A stretch of 64,000 nucleotides of DNA from Eisenbergiella porci (lineage in GTDB: Bacteria; Bacillota; Clostridia; Lachnospirales; Lachnospiraceae). Below, piece after piece: positions 56,552-64,000 of this stretch. The stretch lies in the NCBI RefSeq assembly GCF_009696275.1, contig NZ_VUMI01000004.1, positions 1-64,000 on the forward strand. Direction: 5' to 3'. Position numbers and translations under genes: made by a program. Below the pieces are notes generated by a model. That model was not told the DNA's origin and did no database searches. It worked only from the letters and a program-made list of their open reading frames with translations. Each line of letters begins with the position of its first letter. Position 1 is the stretch's first letter.

Positions 56552-58489
56552 TCAGCTGATTGCATGGAACGGGCAGCCTTCCTTACAGGCTCCGCACTTG
56601 ATGCATTTGCTGACATCGATGGTGTGAGGCTTTTTCAGTTCTCCGGTAATGGCGGAGACAGGGCAGAGCCTTGCACATTTGGTACAGCCCTTACACAGCT
56701 CGGGATCGATCTGCAGGTTAACAAGCGCCTTGCATTGTCCGGCAGGGCATTTTTTATCCACAACATGGGAGATGTATTCGTCCCTGAAATATTTCATGGT
56801 GCTGACAACAGGGAATGCCGCGGTTTTTCCAAGGCCGCAGAGCGCGGTATCGGAAATGGTCTGGGACAGTTCCTCCAGCATATCCAGATGCTCCATGGTT
56901 CCCCGGCCCTCTGTGATATCCGTAAGCAGCTCCAGCATACGCTTGGTGCCTTCCCGGCAGGGTACGCATTTGCCGCAGGATTCGTTCTGGGTAAAATTCA
57001 TGAAGAAGCGCGCAACCTCTACCATACAGCTTTTATCGTTCATGACCACCAGACCGCCGGAGCCGATCATGGCGCCTACTTTTTTGAGGGAATCAAAATC
57101 CAGGTGCATATCCAGGTGATCCTCAGTAGCACTGATGCACAGGCAGCCGCCGGAGGGGCCTCCGATCTGGACGGCCTTAAAGCTGCCGCCTTTTACGCCG
57201 CCGCCGATGTCGAAAATAACCTCGCGCAGCGTCGTACCCATGGGAACCTCGATAAGCCCGGTGTTATTTACGTTTCCGGTGAGGGCGAAGGCCTTGGTGC
57301 CGTGATTGTTTTCAGGCCCCATGGTCTTATACCAGTCCGCGCCCTTTAAGATAATGGGAGCAACGTTACAGAAGGTTTCCACGTTGTTGAGTACGGTAGG
57401 CTTCTCAAACAGGCCTTTTTCCACGGTTCTGGGGGGCTTTACGCGGGGCATGCCGCGGTTGCCTTCGATGGAGGAGGTGAGGGCGCTGCCTTCACCGCAT
57501 ACAAAGGCGCCTGCGCCCTGGCTGATTTTCACGGTAAAGCCGAAGCCGGAGCCAAGGATATTGTCTCCCAGAAGCCCCATTTCCATAGCCTGGTCGATGG
57601 CGTTCTGCAGTCTGGAAACGGCCAGGGGGTATTCCGCACGCACATAGATATAACCGTAATGTGCGCCGGTGGCAATTCCAGCAATGATCATGCCTTCCAG
57701 GACGCGGTGGGGTTCGCCTTCCATCATGGAACGATCCATGAATGCGCCCGGGTCGCCTTCATCACCATTGCAGACAACGTACTTGATTTCTTCGGGCTGA
57801 CGGAGCACCTGCGCCCATTTCCGGCCGGTGGGGAAACCGCCGCCTCCTCTGCCCCGCAGGCTGGAGTCTGAGATCTCGTCCACGATCTGCTGGGGCGTCA
57901 TATCAAAAAGCGCCTTTGCCACGGCGGAATAACCGCCTACGGCTATGTATTCCCTGACGGATTCCGCGTTGATATGTCCGCAGTATTCCAGGGCAACGCG
58001 CGTCTGCTTTTTATAGAAGGGAATGTCCTCCTGTCTGGGATAGGATTTCAGGGACTGATCCTGATAGACGAGACGTTCCACAATTTCATCCTTAAGGATG
58101 CTTCGTTCAATAATTTCTTCGCAGTCCTCCACCTTTACCTTAATGTAAAGAAGGCCTTCCGGATCGATGCGCAGAAGGGGGCCCATTTCGCAGAAGCCGT
58201 GGCAGCCGCTTTTTTTCAGGCCGATACGCGCGCCTTCGGGGGCGGATTCTTCACAATGGCAGGTGTGTCCGGCGCCGTCTGCATGTTCGTGGGGCTCTTC
58301 CTCAAGAACCACCTCACAGCGGATGCCCTGTTCCTCCATCAGCTCTTTTAAGCGGGCATAGATTAAAAGGGAGCCGCCCGCAACACAGCCGGTGCCGGCA
58401 CAGACGAGAATCCTTTTAGTCTGCGCATGAAGCCTGCTGCTGTAAAATTCCTGCAAGTGGTTTAATTCTTCGCGGCTGTTAATTTTCAT
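56552..58489 (-). CDS. hydB: NADH-binding flavoprotein subunit of the [FeFe] hydrogenase
   Basis: 645 residues, NuoF-like. An N-terminal thioredoxin-fold [2Fe-2S] domain (VCAGTGCVAGGS, GCHGFCEMGPLL) is followed by the FMN/NADH domain (GRGGGGFPTGRKW, CNGDEGDPGAFMDRS), the [4Fe-4S] motif SCGKCVPCREGTK and a C-terminal 2x[4Fe-4S] ferredoxin domain (CTKCARLCPVSAI, CIKCGACKEGCPFHAIS). This is the full architecture of HydB in trimeric, often electron-bifurcating, hydrogenases. Its ATG overlaps the end of hydC by 11 bases, indicating translational coupling. Confidence 0.95.
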   Translation of the reverse strand: MKINSREELNHLQEFYSSRLHAQTKRILVCAGTGCVAGGSLLIYARLKELMEEQGIRCEVVLEEEPHEHADGAGHTCHCEESAPEGARIGLKKSGCHGFCEMGPLLRIDPEGLLYIKVKVEDCEEIIERSILKDEIVERLVYQDQSLKSYPRQEDIPFYKKQTRVALEYCGHINAESVREYIAVGGYSAVAKALFDMTPQQIVDEISDSSLRGRGGGGFPTGRKWAQVLRQPEEIKYVVCNGDEGDPGAFMDRSMMEGEPHRVLEGMIIAGIATGAHYGYIYVRAEYPLAVSRLQNAIDQAMEMGLLGDNILGSGFGFTVKISQGAGAFVCGEGSALTSSIEGNRGMPRVKPPRTVEKGLFEKPTVLNNVETFCNVAPIILKGADWYKTMGPENNHGTKAFALTGNVNNTGLIEVPMGTTLREVIFDIGGGVKGGSFKAVQIGGPSGGCLCISATEDHLDMHLDFDSLKKVGAMIGSGGLVVMNDKSCMVEVARFFMNFTQNESCGKCVPCREGTKRMLELLTDITEGRGTMEHLDMLEELSQTISDTALCGLGKTAAFPVVSTMKYFRDEYISHVVDKKCPAGQCKALVNLQIDPELCKGCTKCARLCPVSAITGELKKPHTIDVSKCIKCGACKEGCPFHAIS

Positions 58490-58967
58490 CTGCTGCTTCC
58501 TCCCTCAGTTCTTTAATGAGTTCCCGTGCTTTTTCCGGTGTCATGGCGGCATGGACCTTGTCGTTTACGGTGCATACCGGCGCCAGGCCGCAGGCTCCCA
58601 GGCAGGATACGGTTTCCAGGGTAAAAAGCATATCGTCCGAATTATGCTTGGTTTCGGACAGCCCCAGGATATTCCGGAATTCCTCCAGGATGGGAATTGA
58701 TTTGCGGACATGGCAGGCTGTCCCATCGCATACTTTGATGACATATCTGCCTTTTGGTTCCAGAGAAAAGTTTTCATAAAAGGTGGCTACGCCATAAATT
58801 TTGGCTTCGCTCATCTTCAGCTTCCCGGCGATATAGGTCAGCGCCTCCTGGGGAAGATAGCGGTACGTTTTCTGGATGTCCTGCATGATTGCAATAACGG
58901 ATGCGCTGTCGTAATCATGGCTTGAAAGAATCTCATCGAGGCTGGTGATTTCTTCGTGCGTCAACAT
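58479..58967 (-). CDS. hydC: NuoE-like [2Fe-2S] subunit of the [FeFe] hydrogenase
   Basis: 162 residues from ATG 58967 (MLTHEEITSLDEIL). That start has GAAAGGAG 6 bases upstream and is preferred over the open extension to 58994. The thioredoxin-like [2Fe-2S] domain has CDGTACHVRKS and CLGACGLAPVC. First gene of hydCBA. The 760-base region upstream (58968-59729) holds no gene, only palindromic elements. The hyd promoter is not clear; a TAAAAT about 230 bases upstream is the best -10 candidate. Confidence 0.94.
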   Translation of the reverse strand: MLTHEEITSLDEILSSHDYDSASVIAIMQDIQKTYRYLPQEALTYIAGKLKMSEAKIYGVATFYENFSLEPKGRYVIKVCDGTACHVRKSIPILEEFRNILGLSETKHNSDDMLFTLETVSCLGACGLAPVCTVNDKVHAAMTPEKARELIKELREEAADEN

Positions 58968-59439
58968 GTGAACTCCTTTCGTTCTTGCGGACAAATCTGT
59001 GGGATGGGCGGCGAATGCCGCGCTGTGATAAAAATAAGAATCCCGGCAGCTGCCCGCAGGGTAACTCCCTGCTTTACATTATTATTCCAGCTGTCAATAC
59101 ATAAACGCCTGACCTTGATGAAAAGGCAGACGGACGGCAACAGCTCAGATCACTGAACTGTCTGTTACGGTGACTAACAACGGTTTTAATATTTTACCAT
59201 GAATGAGTGGAGTAAGCCATAAAATTTCTATGAATTTTGATAAAAAAACTCATTTTATACACAAATTAAAGAAGAATATACAATAAATACAATCAAAATA
59301 TAAAAAAATATGCATATTGCACTAATGCTGAAAAGGGAGAAAACGGGTATCGTTCTGGCGGGATTCTCTGGTTGCTGGAATATGCAGCAAAAGCAGATAT
59401 CGGGCCCATCGCACATCGATTTTAAACGGCAGGATGCCT

Positions 59440-59467
59440 GTAACAGTCCGGTTGTCTGAACTGTTAT
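59440..59467. repeat. Degenerate GTAAC-type short palindrome
   Basis: GTAACAGTCCGG...CTGAACTGTTAT, 28 bases, resembles the short members of the family; no convincing target duplication. A similar 28-base sequence occurs at 48958-48985. Confidence 0.4.
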
Positions 59468-59521
59468 GGAGGTTGGTGTTGCCCGAACGCCTCTTTTTCT
59501 ATAGAATAATAGAAAAATAAT

Positions 59522-59670
59522 GTGACTGTTCAGCAGGTCAGCGCATTTAGCTGCGCAGGCCAACGCTTTGCGTTGACCGTAAGAAAGTGATTCAAGAGTG
59601 CTAAAATCCATCGCCAAAGGCGATTTAGGATGGATTTTAGCAGTAACTGTGAGGGGTACTGAACAGTTAC
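59522..59670. mobile_element. 149-bp palindromic MITE with 8-bp target duplication
   Basis: Ends GTGACTGTTCAG (59522-59533) and CTGAACAGTTAC (59659-59670) are inverted with one mismatch. A perfect 8-bp direct repeat AAAATAAT flanks it (59514-59521 and 59671-59678). Inside are two further hairpins, one pairing CTAAAATCCA with TGGATTTTAG around a TCGCC/GGCGA stem. It lies just upstream of the alpha/beta hydrolase gene, and its right edge is followed by another short palindrome (about 59679-59703, TAACTGT/ACAGTTA). Confidence 0.85.
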
Positions 59671-59729
59671 AAAATAATTAACTGTGGACTGAGCGGACAG
59701 TTACAAAAAATGAAAAAGAGGGATCAGAC

Positions 59730-60488
59730 GTGAAGGAAAGAAAACATGGCACAGGAAGAAAAATTATCATAGGAGTACTGGCTGTCCTGTTATTTGCGGC
59801 GGCAGGAATTTTTATTTATATCCAGGCATATTACCATGCGCTGCCGGATATTCAGGAGGTTTTTGCACAGGGCGGCGGGGAGCAGATACAGGTGGATGCA
59901 TTGGATGCCTGGATTACGTACGGGGATACAAAAAGCGGTCGCGGTTTTATTTTTTATCCCGGCGCAAAGGTGGAGGAAGAGGCTTATGGCCCTCTGATGC
60001 GCGAAATTGCAGCTGAGGATTTTTTCTGCGTGCTTGTGCGGATGCCGGGGCGACTGGCGGTGCTGGGAAGCGGCGCGGCTGAGGACGTGATGTCGGCATA
60101 TCCTGAAATAGAAGAATGGTACCTGAGCGGGCATTCCCTGGGCGGAGCCATGGCAGCGGGCTATGCGGCGGAGCACGCAGAGCAGCTGTCCGGGCTGGCG
60201 CTTTTGGCCGCTTATTCCACAAAGCCGCTTCTGGAGGCTCTGCCGGTGCTGTCTGTGTATGGCAGCCGGGACGGGGTGCTGAACCTGGAAAAGTATGAGG
60301 AGTGCCGGGTAAATCTTCCAAAGACGGCAGAGGAGTATGTGATTGAGGGTGGCAATCATGCCGGCTTTGGCTGGTATGGGGAACAGAAGGGCGACGGCAG
60401 GGCGGAAATTACGCCGCAGGAGCAGTGGAGGCTGACGGCGGCGGAGATTGGCAGATGGGCCGGGGACAGCAGGCAGCGGGAGCAGTGA
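59730..60488 (+). CDS. Membrane-anchored alpha/beta hydrolase
   Basis: 252 residues from a GTG start at 59730 (GAGGGATCAGAC upstream). One N-terminal membrane helix (residues about 10-32) anchors a domain expected outside the cell. The nucleophile elbow is GHSLGGA, the likely acid is the Asp in YGSRDGVLN, and the histidine lies in EGGNHAGFGWYG, completing a triad. Matches the alpha/beta hydrolase group often annotated as DUF3887/hydrolase-5-like carboxylesterase. Substrate unknown. Two palindromic elements sit directly upstream, and their junctions may supply the leader. Confidence 0.85.
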   Translation: MKERKHGTGRKIIIGVLAVLLFAAAGIFIYIQAYYHALPDIQEVFAQGGGEQIQVDALDAWITYGDTKSGRGFIFYPGAKVEEEAYGPLMREIAAEDFFCVLVRMPGRLAVLGSGAAEDVMSAYPEIEEWYLSGHSLGGAMAAGYAAEHAEQLSGLALLAAYSTKPLLEALPVLSVYGSRDGVLNLEKYEECRVNLPKTAEEYVIEGGNHAGFGWYGEQKGDGRAEITPQEQWRLTAAEIGRWAGDSRQREQ

Positions 60489-60583
60489 CCTCAGGATTAC
60501 AGCCGGGAAGCGGTCAAAGATATCGATTGAAAAGCCTGGAACAATAACAATGCTTCGTAAGCTTTGAAAAAATAAATAAAAAA

Positions 60584-60613
60584 GTAATCATTTACATTCC
60601 TCCCATACGTTTC
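60584..60613 (+). promoter_or_regulatory. Candidate ECF-type promoter of the sigma factor gene
   Basis: GTAATCATTT (60584-60593) and ACGTTTC (60607-60613) are spaced like the -35 and -10 of ECF promoters (AAC/ATC-rich -35, CGT-type -10) and lie 35 bases before the sigma gene. This would make the gene autoregulated. Pattern judgment only. Confidence 0.35.
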
Positions 60614-60646
60614 AATCTATGAGGGGACGCCCTCAGGAGGAAAAAC

Positions 60647-61174
60647 TTGACGCGTGAAGATGAAATATTCAGAAAAATAGAACAGGGGGACAGCGGCGGG
60701 CTGGATGAGCTGGTGAGCCTTTATTACCCTGAAATACTGCGGTACTGCAGATGGCATACGCCGGATCAGGCAACGGCGGAGGATGCGGCGCAGGAAACCT
60801 TTCTAAAGGCGGTGCGGCATTTTAACCGGTATGTACATAAAGGCAGGTTCAAGGCCTTTCTTTATCAGATTGCCGCCAATACCTGTGTGGACATGTGGCG
60901 GAAAAAGAAACCGGAGGCCCTGCCGGAGGAGCTGGTATATACGGAACGGGAATTTGACCGGGCCGAGCAGGAGGCAGATCTCGCCCGGCTGGTGGAACGG
61001 CTGCCCGAAAAGCAGAGGGAAATCGTGCTGCTCCGGTTTGCCCAGGATCTTACGCTGCGGGAAACCGCCGATGTCCTGGGGCTTCCGCTGCGGACGGTAC
61101 AATCGCGGCTGCGCGCCGCATTGAAGTACCTTAAGAAAATTCTGAAGGAAGGAGGAGAGACAGATGCAAAATAA
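60647..61174 (+). CDS. ECF-type RNA polymerase sigma factor
   Basis: 175 residues from TTG 60647 (AGGAGGAAAAAC upstream). Region 2 (LVSLYYPEILRYCRWHTPDQ, AEDAAQETFLKAV) and region 4 (LPEKQREIVLLRFAQDLTLR, RTVQSRLRAALKYLKK) are complete, with no regions 1 or 3, so it is an ECF sigma. Its last codons overlap the start of the membrane-protein gene that follows by 11 bases, the usual arrangement for a sigma/anti-sigma pair. ABC-2 exporter genes follow. The unit probably responds to envelope or antimicrobial stress, but the signal is not evident. Confidence 0.92.
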   Translation: MTREDEIFRKIEQGDSGGLDELVSLYYPEILRYCRWHTPDQATAEDAAQETFLKAVRHFNRYVHKGRFKAFLYQIAANTCVDMWRKKKPEALPEELVYTEREFDRAEQEADLARLVERLPEKQREIVLLRFAQDLTLRETADVLGLPLRTVQSRLRAALKYLKKILKEGGETDAK

Positions 61175-61919
61175 CTGGGAAAAAGAGCTGGGAAGGGCAT
61201 TGAAGGAGAGCGTCGGGGAACCGGACGCCGAACGGATGGCCATGACAGCGGAAGCGCTGCATAAAGCTTACCGGGGAAAACACAGGGAGCGAATCGGTTT
61301 TACAGGCTTTCTGCTGCGGCAGATCCGGTTTAACGGCTGGAAAATATGGCTGATGCAGGGTGTGCTTCTTGGCCTGCTGCGCTTAGTACTGACCTTTACT
61401 TATGGCAGCCTGAAGGTGGTGAATCAGGAAAAAATCCCGCTGCTTCTTTGCTGTATATCCGTTCTTATCGTGATGACGGCGGTACCGTTTTTATGGCGTT
61501 CCCTGCGTTATCGGATGTTTGAAACTGAAATCGCTACGCGGATGTCCATGGGCAGGCTGACAGGAGCATGGCTTGTTCTTGCGGGGCTGGGGGATGCGGC
61601 AGTTCTTTCCTGCGTATTTTGGTACACGGTGCGCAGTACCGCCATAAGCCGGAGCGGCGCGGTATTATATTTGCTTGTGCCGTTTCTTCTTGCGGCGGCG
61701 GGGCTATGCTATCTGTTGGGCCATGTGAGGCCGGAACGGTTTTGTGCGGGCTGTGCGGGAATGTGCGCTGTGCTTCTTCTTCTTTTTCTGGCTGCCGGCG
61801 AGTATTGCCCGGTGGTGTTCCGGCAGAACTTCAGCCTTGGCTGGGGCGGTATCTGTCTCTGCCTGCTGGCCTTTGGGGCACGGCAATGCCGCTTTATCCA
61901 AAAAAGGTATGCGCTGTAA
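61164..61919 (+). CDS. Membrane protein, probable anti-sigma partner
   Basis: 251 residues. A 50-residue cytoplasmic N-terminus (LGRALKESVGEPDAERMAMT) precedes about six membrane segments. The overlap with the sigma gene and topology suggest that it restrains the sigma factor, though no zinc anti-sigma motif is present. The stop codon is supplied by an inserted palindromic element: reading across the target duplication without the element would give a C-terminus RYAFCGMDL instead of the present RYAL. Loss of five residues is probably tolerated. Confidence 0.75.
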   Translation: MQNNWEKELGRALKESVGEPDAERMAMTAEALHKAYRGKHRERIGFTGFLLRQIRFNGWKIWLMQGVLLGLLRLVLTFTYGSLKVVNQEKIPLLLCCISVLIVMTAVPFLWRSLRYRMFETEIATRMSMGRLTGAWLVLAGLGDAAVLSCVFWYTVRSTAISRSGAVLYLLVPFLLAAAGLCYLLGHVRPERFCAGCAGMCAVLLLLFLAAGEYCPVVFRQNFSLGWGGICLCLLAFGARQCRFIQKRYAL

Positions 61920-62051
61920 CCGTTCAGGCCGGTCTGTGCATTCACTGCACAGACCGTGAGAAAACGTGGAGGCATCAGGCGTCCGCCCCTCGCCGAAGGC
62001 GACTCTAATGGGCGGATGCAGTAACAGTTCGGCCGAAGGCTGAACTGTTAC
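61916..62051. mobile_element. 136-bp palindromic MITE inserted in the end of the anti-sigma gene
   Basis: Left end GTAACCGTTCAG (61916-61927), right end CTGAACTGTTAC (62040-62051). Flanks TATGCGCT (61908-61915) and TATGCGTT (62052-62059) agree at 7 of 8 bases, as expected for an aged target duplication. Internal stems include GGTCTGTGCA...TGCACAGACC. It separates the anti-sigma gene from the ABC ATPase gene within one operon, so it is transcribed and could act as an RNA hairpin. Confidence 0.82.
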
Positions 62052-62103
62052 TATGCGTTCTGTGGTATGGATTTATAAGCGGTAAACGGAAAGGAGAATG
62101 GAA

Positions 62104-63048
62104 ATGGAATTATGCTTGGAGCATGTATCCAGGGAATTTAAAGATAAAAAAGCAGTGGATGATGTGAGTCTGCGGATCGGTCCCGGCGTCTGGGGGCTTC
62201 TGGGAGCCAACGGCGCGGGAAAAACAACGCTGATGCGTATGATAGCCGGTATTTTAAAGCCAGGTTCAGGACAGATAACCTATGACGGCATCAGAATAGA
62301 TGCGCTGGGGGAGGCATACCGGGATATTTTCGGATATCTGCCTCAGGAATTCGGCTTTTATCCGGAGTTTACAGTAAAGGATTATCTGGAATATATCGCG
62401 GCCCTGAAAGGGCTGACTGTAAATAATACAAATAAAAAAATAGCTGAGCTGTTGGAAACACTGACGCTGTATGAGGTGAGGAATAAGAAGATAAGCAAGC
62501 TGTCCGGCGGTATGAAAAGAAGGGTGGGAATTGCCCAGGCGTTGCTGAACGAGCCGGAAATCCTGATTCTGGACGAGCCTACCAGCGGTCTGGATCCGGG
62601 GGAGCGCGTGCGTTTCCGGAACCTGCTTTCGGAGTTCGCCCATGACAGGATCGTCCTGATTTCCACACATATTGTGCCGGATGTGGAATATATTGCCATG
62701 CAGAACGCCATCATGAAGGACGGGCGCATTATTGAAACCGGGACGACGCAGGAGCTGGTGGAGCGGATGAAGGGGAAGGTTTGGGGCAGCACGATTTTGG
62801 CCCGTGAGCTTCCTTCCTGTGAAAAACGCCTTCGCATCGTCAATCTGAAGAATGAACCGGACGGCCGGATAACGATCCGTTATCTTTCCGAAGAGCCGGA
62901 AACGGAAACCGCCGTGGCTTTGGAGCCAAGGCTGGAGGATCTGTATCTGTGGCTGTTCCCGCAGGGAATGTATCCTGAGGATCAGGTTGCTGCGGAAAAA
63001 GAATCCGGGATAAAGAAACCAGGAAAAAAAGGAGGAAGCGGCAGATGA
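62104..63048 (+). CDS. ABC-2 exporter ATP-binding protein
   Basis: 314 residues. ATG 62104 is preferred over ATG 62098 because AAAGGAG then lies 7 bases away. Walker A GANGAGKTT, Q-loop YLPQEFGFY, signature LSGGMKRR, Walker B ILILDEPTSGLDP and the H-loop STHIV are all intact. A C-terminal extension of about 95 residues, as in bacitracin- and lantibiotic-type exporters, may couple to the permease. Its TGA overlaps the permease ATG (ATGA), so the two are translated together. Regulated with the sigma unit upstream. Confidence 0.93.
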   Translation: MELCLEHVSREFKDKKAVDDVSLRIGPGVWGLLGANGAGKTTLMRMIAGILKPGSGQITYDGIRIDALGEAYRDIFGYLPQEFGFYPEFTVKDYLEYIAALKGLTVNNTNKKIAELLETLTLYEVRNKKISKLSGGMKRRVGIAQALLNEPEILILDEPTSGLDPGERVRFRNLLSEFAHDRIVLISTHIVPDVEYIAMQNAIMKDGRIIETGTTQELVERMKGKVWGSTILARELPSCEKRLRIVNLKNEPDGRITIRYLSEEPETETAVALEPRLEDLYLWLFPQGMYPEDQVAAEKESGIKKPGKKGGSGR

Positions 63049-64000
63049 AATTATTTACTCTGGAAATCAAACGGGTCCTCAGGACGAAAACCACCTGGCT
63101 GCTGCTGGCGGCATCGCTGGCACTTTCCGGAATCATGGCATGGCTACCGGTCACTTTTGAATCCCGCTATATCGGCGGGCTGGACGGTATAGAGCAGACC
63201 GAGGTCAAAGGCATGGCTGCCATACGGCTGGTCAGGGACGCACAGGCGGATCTGGGCGGCGTGATCACTCAGGAGCAGCTGAGAAATGTGCTGGAAACGG
63301 CGCAGAAAACGCTTAATGATTCCGGAAAAGCCTATACCTATCAGCTGTCTCCCGGTATTTATCAGGAAAATATCCTCCCCATAGCTCCTTTGCTGTCGCG
63401 GATTACCGAGGTCTATGCAGATCCGGAAACCGGGATGGCGCCAGGGCTGACAGACCTTGCACCGAAGCAGCTGGATTATTATTATGAAAGCTGCGTCACA
63501 CATCTGGATGATTTAATGAAGCTGGAGCAGAAGGAGCACCCGGCTGCGCAGGAAAAGGCCAGGGCCTTATATTCGAAGGTAAAAATGCCCTTTGTGTTCT
63601 ATCCGGGCTACAATACGAATGCCTATGACTATCAGATGCTGCTGATTTTCCTGGTGGTTCTATTTTGCACCGTCATTGCTGCGCCGGTATTTTCAGCGGA
63701 ATACCAGACCCAGGCGGATGACATCCTTCGGTGCACCAAATATGGAAAAGCCAGGCTGGCAGTGATTAAGCTGCTGTCAGCGCTGTTCATAACATCGGCT
63801 GCCTTTCTTTGCTGTGCGGCGCTGTATCTGGTGCTGTCCAACAGCTTTTACGGCTGGGATATGTTGAAAACCTCCATACAGCTTATCTTTTCCTCTGTAA
63901 GCCTGGGCAGCATGAACATCGGGCAGCTGCAGCTGGCGGTGACGGCCGCGGGATGGGCCAGCCTGCTTGCAACCATCAGCTTTACGCTGTTTCTTTCCTC
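63045..64000 (+). CDS. ABC-2 type permease, 5' part (runs off the window)
   Basis: Open from ATG 63045 to the window edge, 318 codons without a stop. The first membrane helix (TTWLLLAASLALSGIMAWLP, residues about 15-36) is followed by a large external domain of about 160 residues. Then come further membrane segments (LLIFLVVLFCTVIAAPVFSA, LSALFITSAAFLCCAALYLV). RBS AGGAGG lies in the end of the ATPase gene. Architecture fits ABC-2 permeases with an extended loop. The substrate is not known. Confidence 0.85.
   Translation, partial: MKLFTLEIKRVLRTKTTWLLLAASLALSGIMAWLPVTFESRYIGGLDGIEQTEVKGMAAIRLVRDAQADLGGVITQEQLRNVLETAQKTLNDSGKAYTYQLSPGIYQENILPIAPLLSRITEVYADPETGMAPGLTDLAPKQLDYYYESCVTHLDDLMKLEQKEHPAAQEKARALYSKVKMPFVFYPGYNTNAYDYQMLLIFLVVLFCTVIAAPVFSAEYQTQADDILRCTKYGKARLAVIKLLSALFITSAAFLCCAALYLVLSNSFYGWDMLKTSIQLIFSSVSLGSMNIGQLQLAVTAAGWASLLATISFTLFLS

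Noticed and set aside
59255-59617. A 120-residue minus-strand ORF upstream of the alpha/beta hydrolase
   Set aside because: It runs through the 59440 palindrome and into the 149-bp MITE, has no RBS and ends in low-complexity hydrophobic sequence.
1-64000. tRNA, rRNA, CRISPR arrays, prophage structural genes, replication origin
   Set aside because: I looked for cloverleaf-like segments, regularly spaced direct repeats, terminase or capsid-like ORFs and DnaA-box clusters, and saw none that I could support.

Overview
This window looks like a chromosomal segment of an anaerobic, saccharolytic Firmicute of the Lachnospiraceae type. The evidence is moderate-to-low GC DNA, AGGAGG-type ribosome binding sites, many LplB/YtcP-type oligosaccharide ABC transporters, a type III glutamine synthetase, a trimeric [FeFe] hydrogenase and several small families I associate with gut Lachnospiraceae. 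The genus cannot be fixed from sequence reading alone. I see no rRNA, tRNA, CRISPR array or phage module.

Layout. (1) 1-7918: a carbohydrate operon of two sugar permeases, GH3, a GH43-like enzyme and GH2. Its first permease has lost its 5' end to an inserted element. (2) 8126-10652: decayed genes (nuclease C-terminus, two small Lachnospiraceae families, ABC transporter scraps). (3) 10773-25380: a nitrogen and glutamine island. On the minus strand lie glnN, purF and an Amt-PII fusion; divergently lie pyrG, gltB, gltD and purC. A 269-bp palindromic MITE with perfect 8-bp target duplication sits between the two. (4) 25673-33440: a second ABC sugar locus with a binding protein and one intact permease, but a truncated second permease, a collapsed two-component system and a graveyard of gene pieces. 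(5) 33506-45693: an intact divergent locus with a GH94 phosphorylase and MBL hydrolase on one side and ABC transporter, LacI regulator, SGNH hydrolase and GH3 on the other. Two consensus promoters each have a near-identical LacI/cre-type operator. By gene content it is probably a beta-1,2-glucan (sophorooligosaccharide) utilisation locus. (6) 45710-51388: nested mobile DNA (IS200-type tnpA interrupted by a group II intron, a transposase remnant, a broken alpha-galactosidase, an Rpn-family remnant, an AraC/GH127 chimera). (7) 51632-54611: a secreted protein, a Nudix hydrolase, a broken oxidoreductase and a VOC protein. (8) 54705-58967: hydCBA, an NADH-linked [FeFe] hydrogenase. (9) 59730-64000: an alpha/beta hydrolase, then an ECF sigma factor, membrane partner and ABC-2 exporter unit whose last gene runs off the window.

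Two themes cut across the window. Many genes keep their two ends but have lost an internal block, so the region is decaying by deletion. A family of palindromic elements with GTWACNGTTC ends and 8-bp target duplications recurs at least four times and has rewritten the stop codon of one gene. Of the functional systems, the glutamine island with its promoter-proximal leader hairpins and the GH94/GH3 locus are the most informative.
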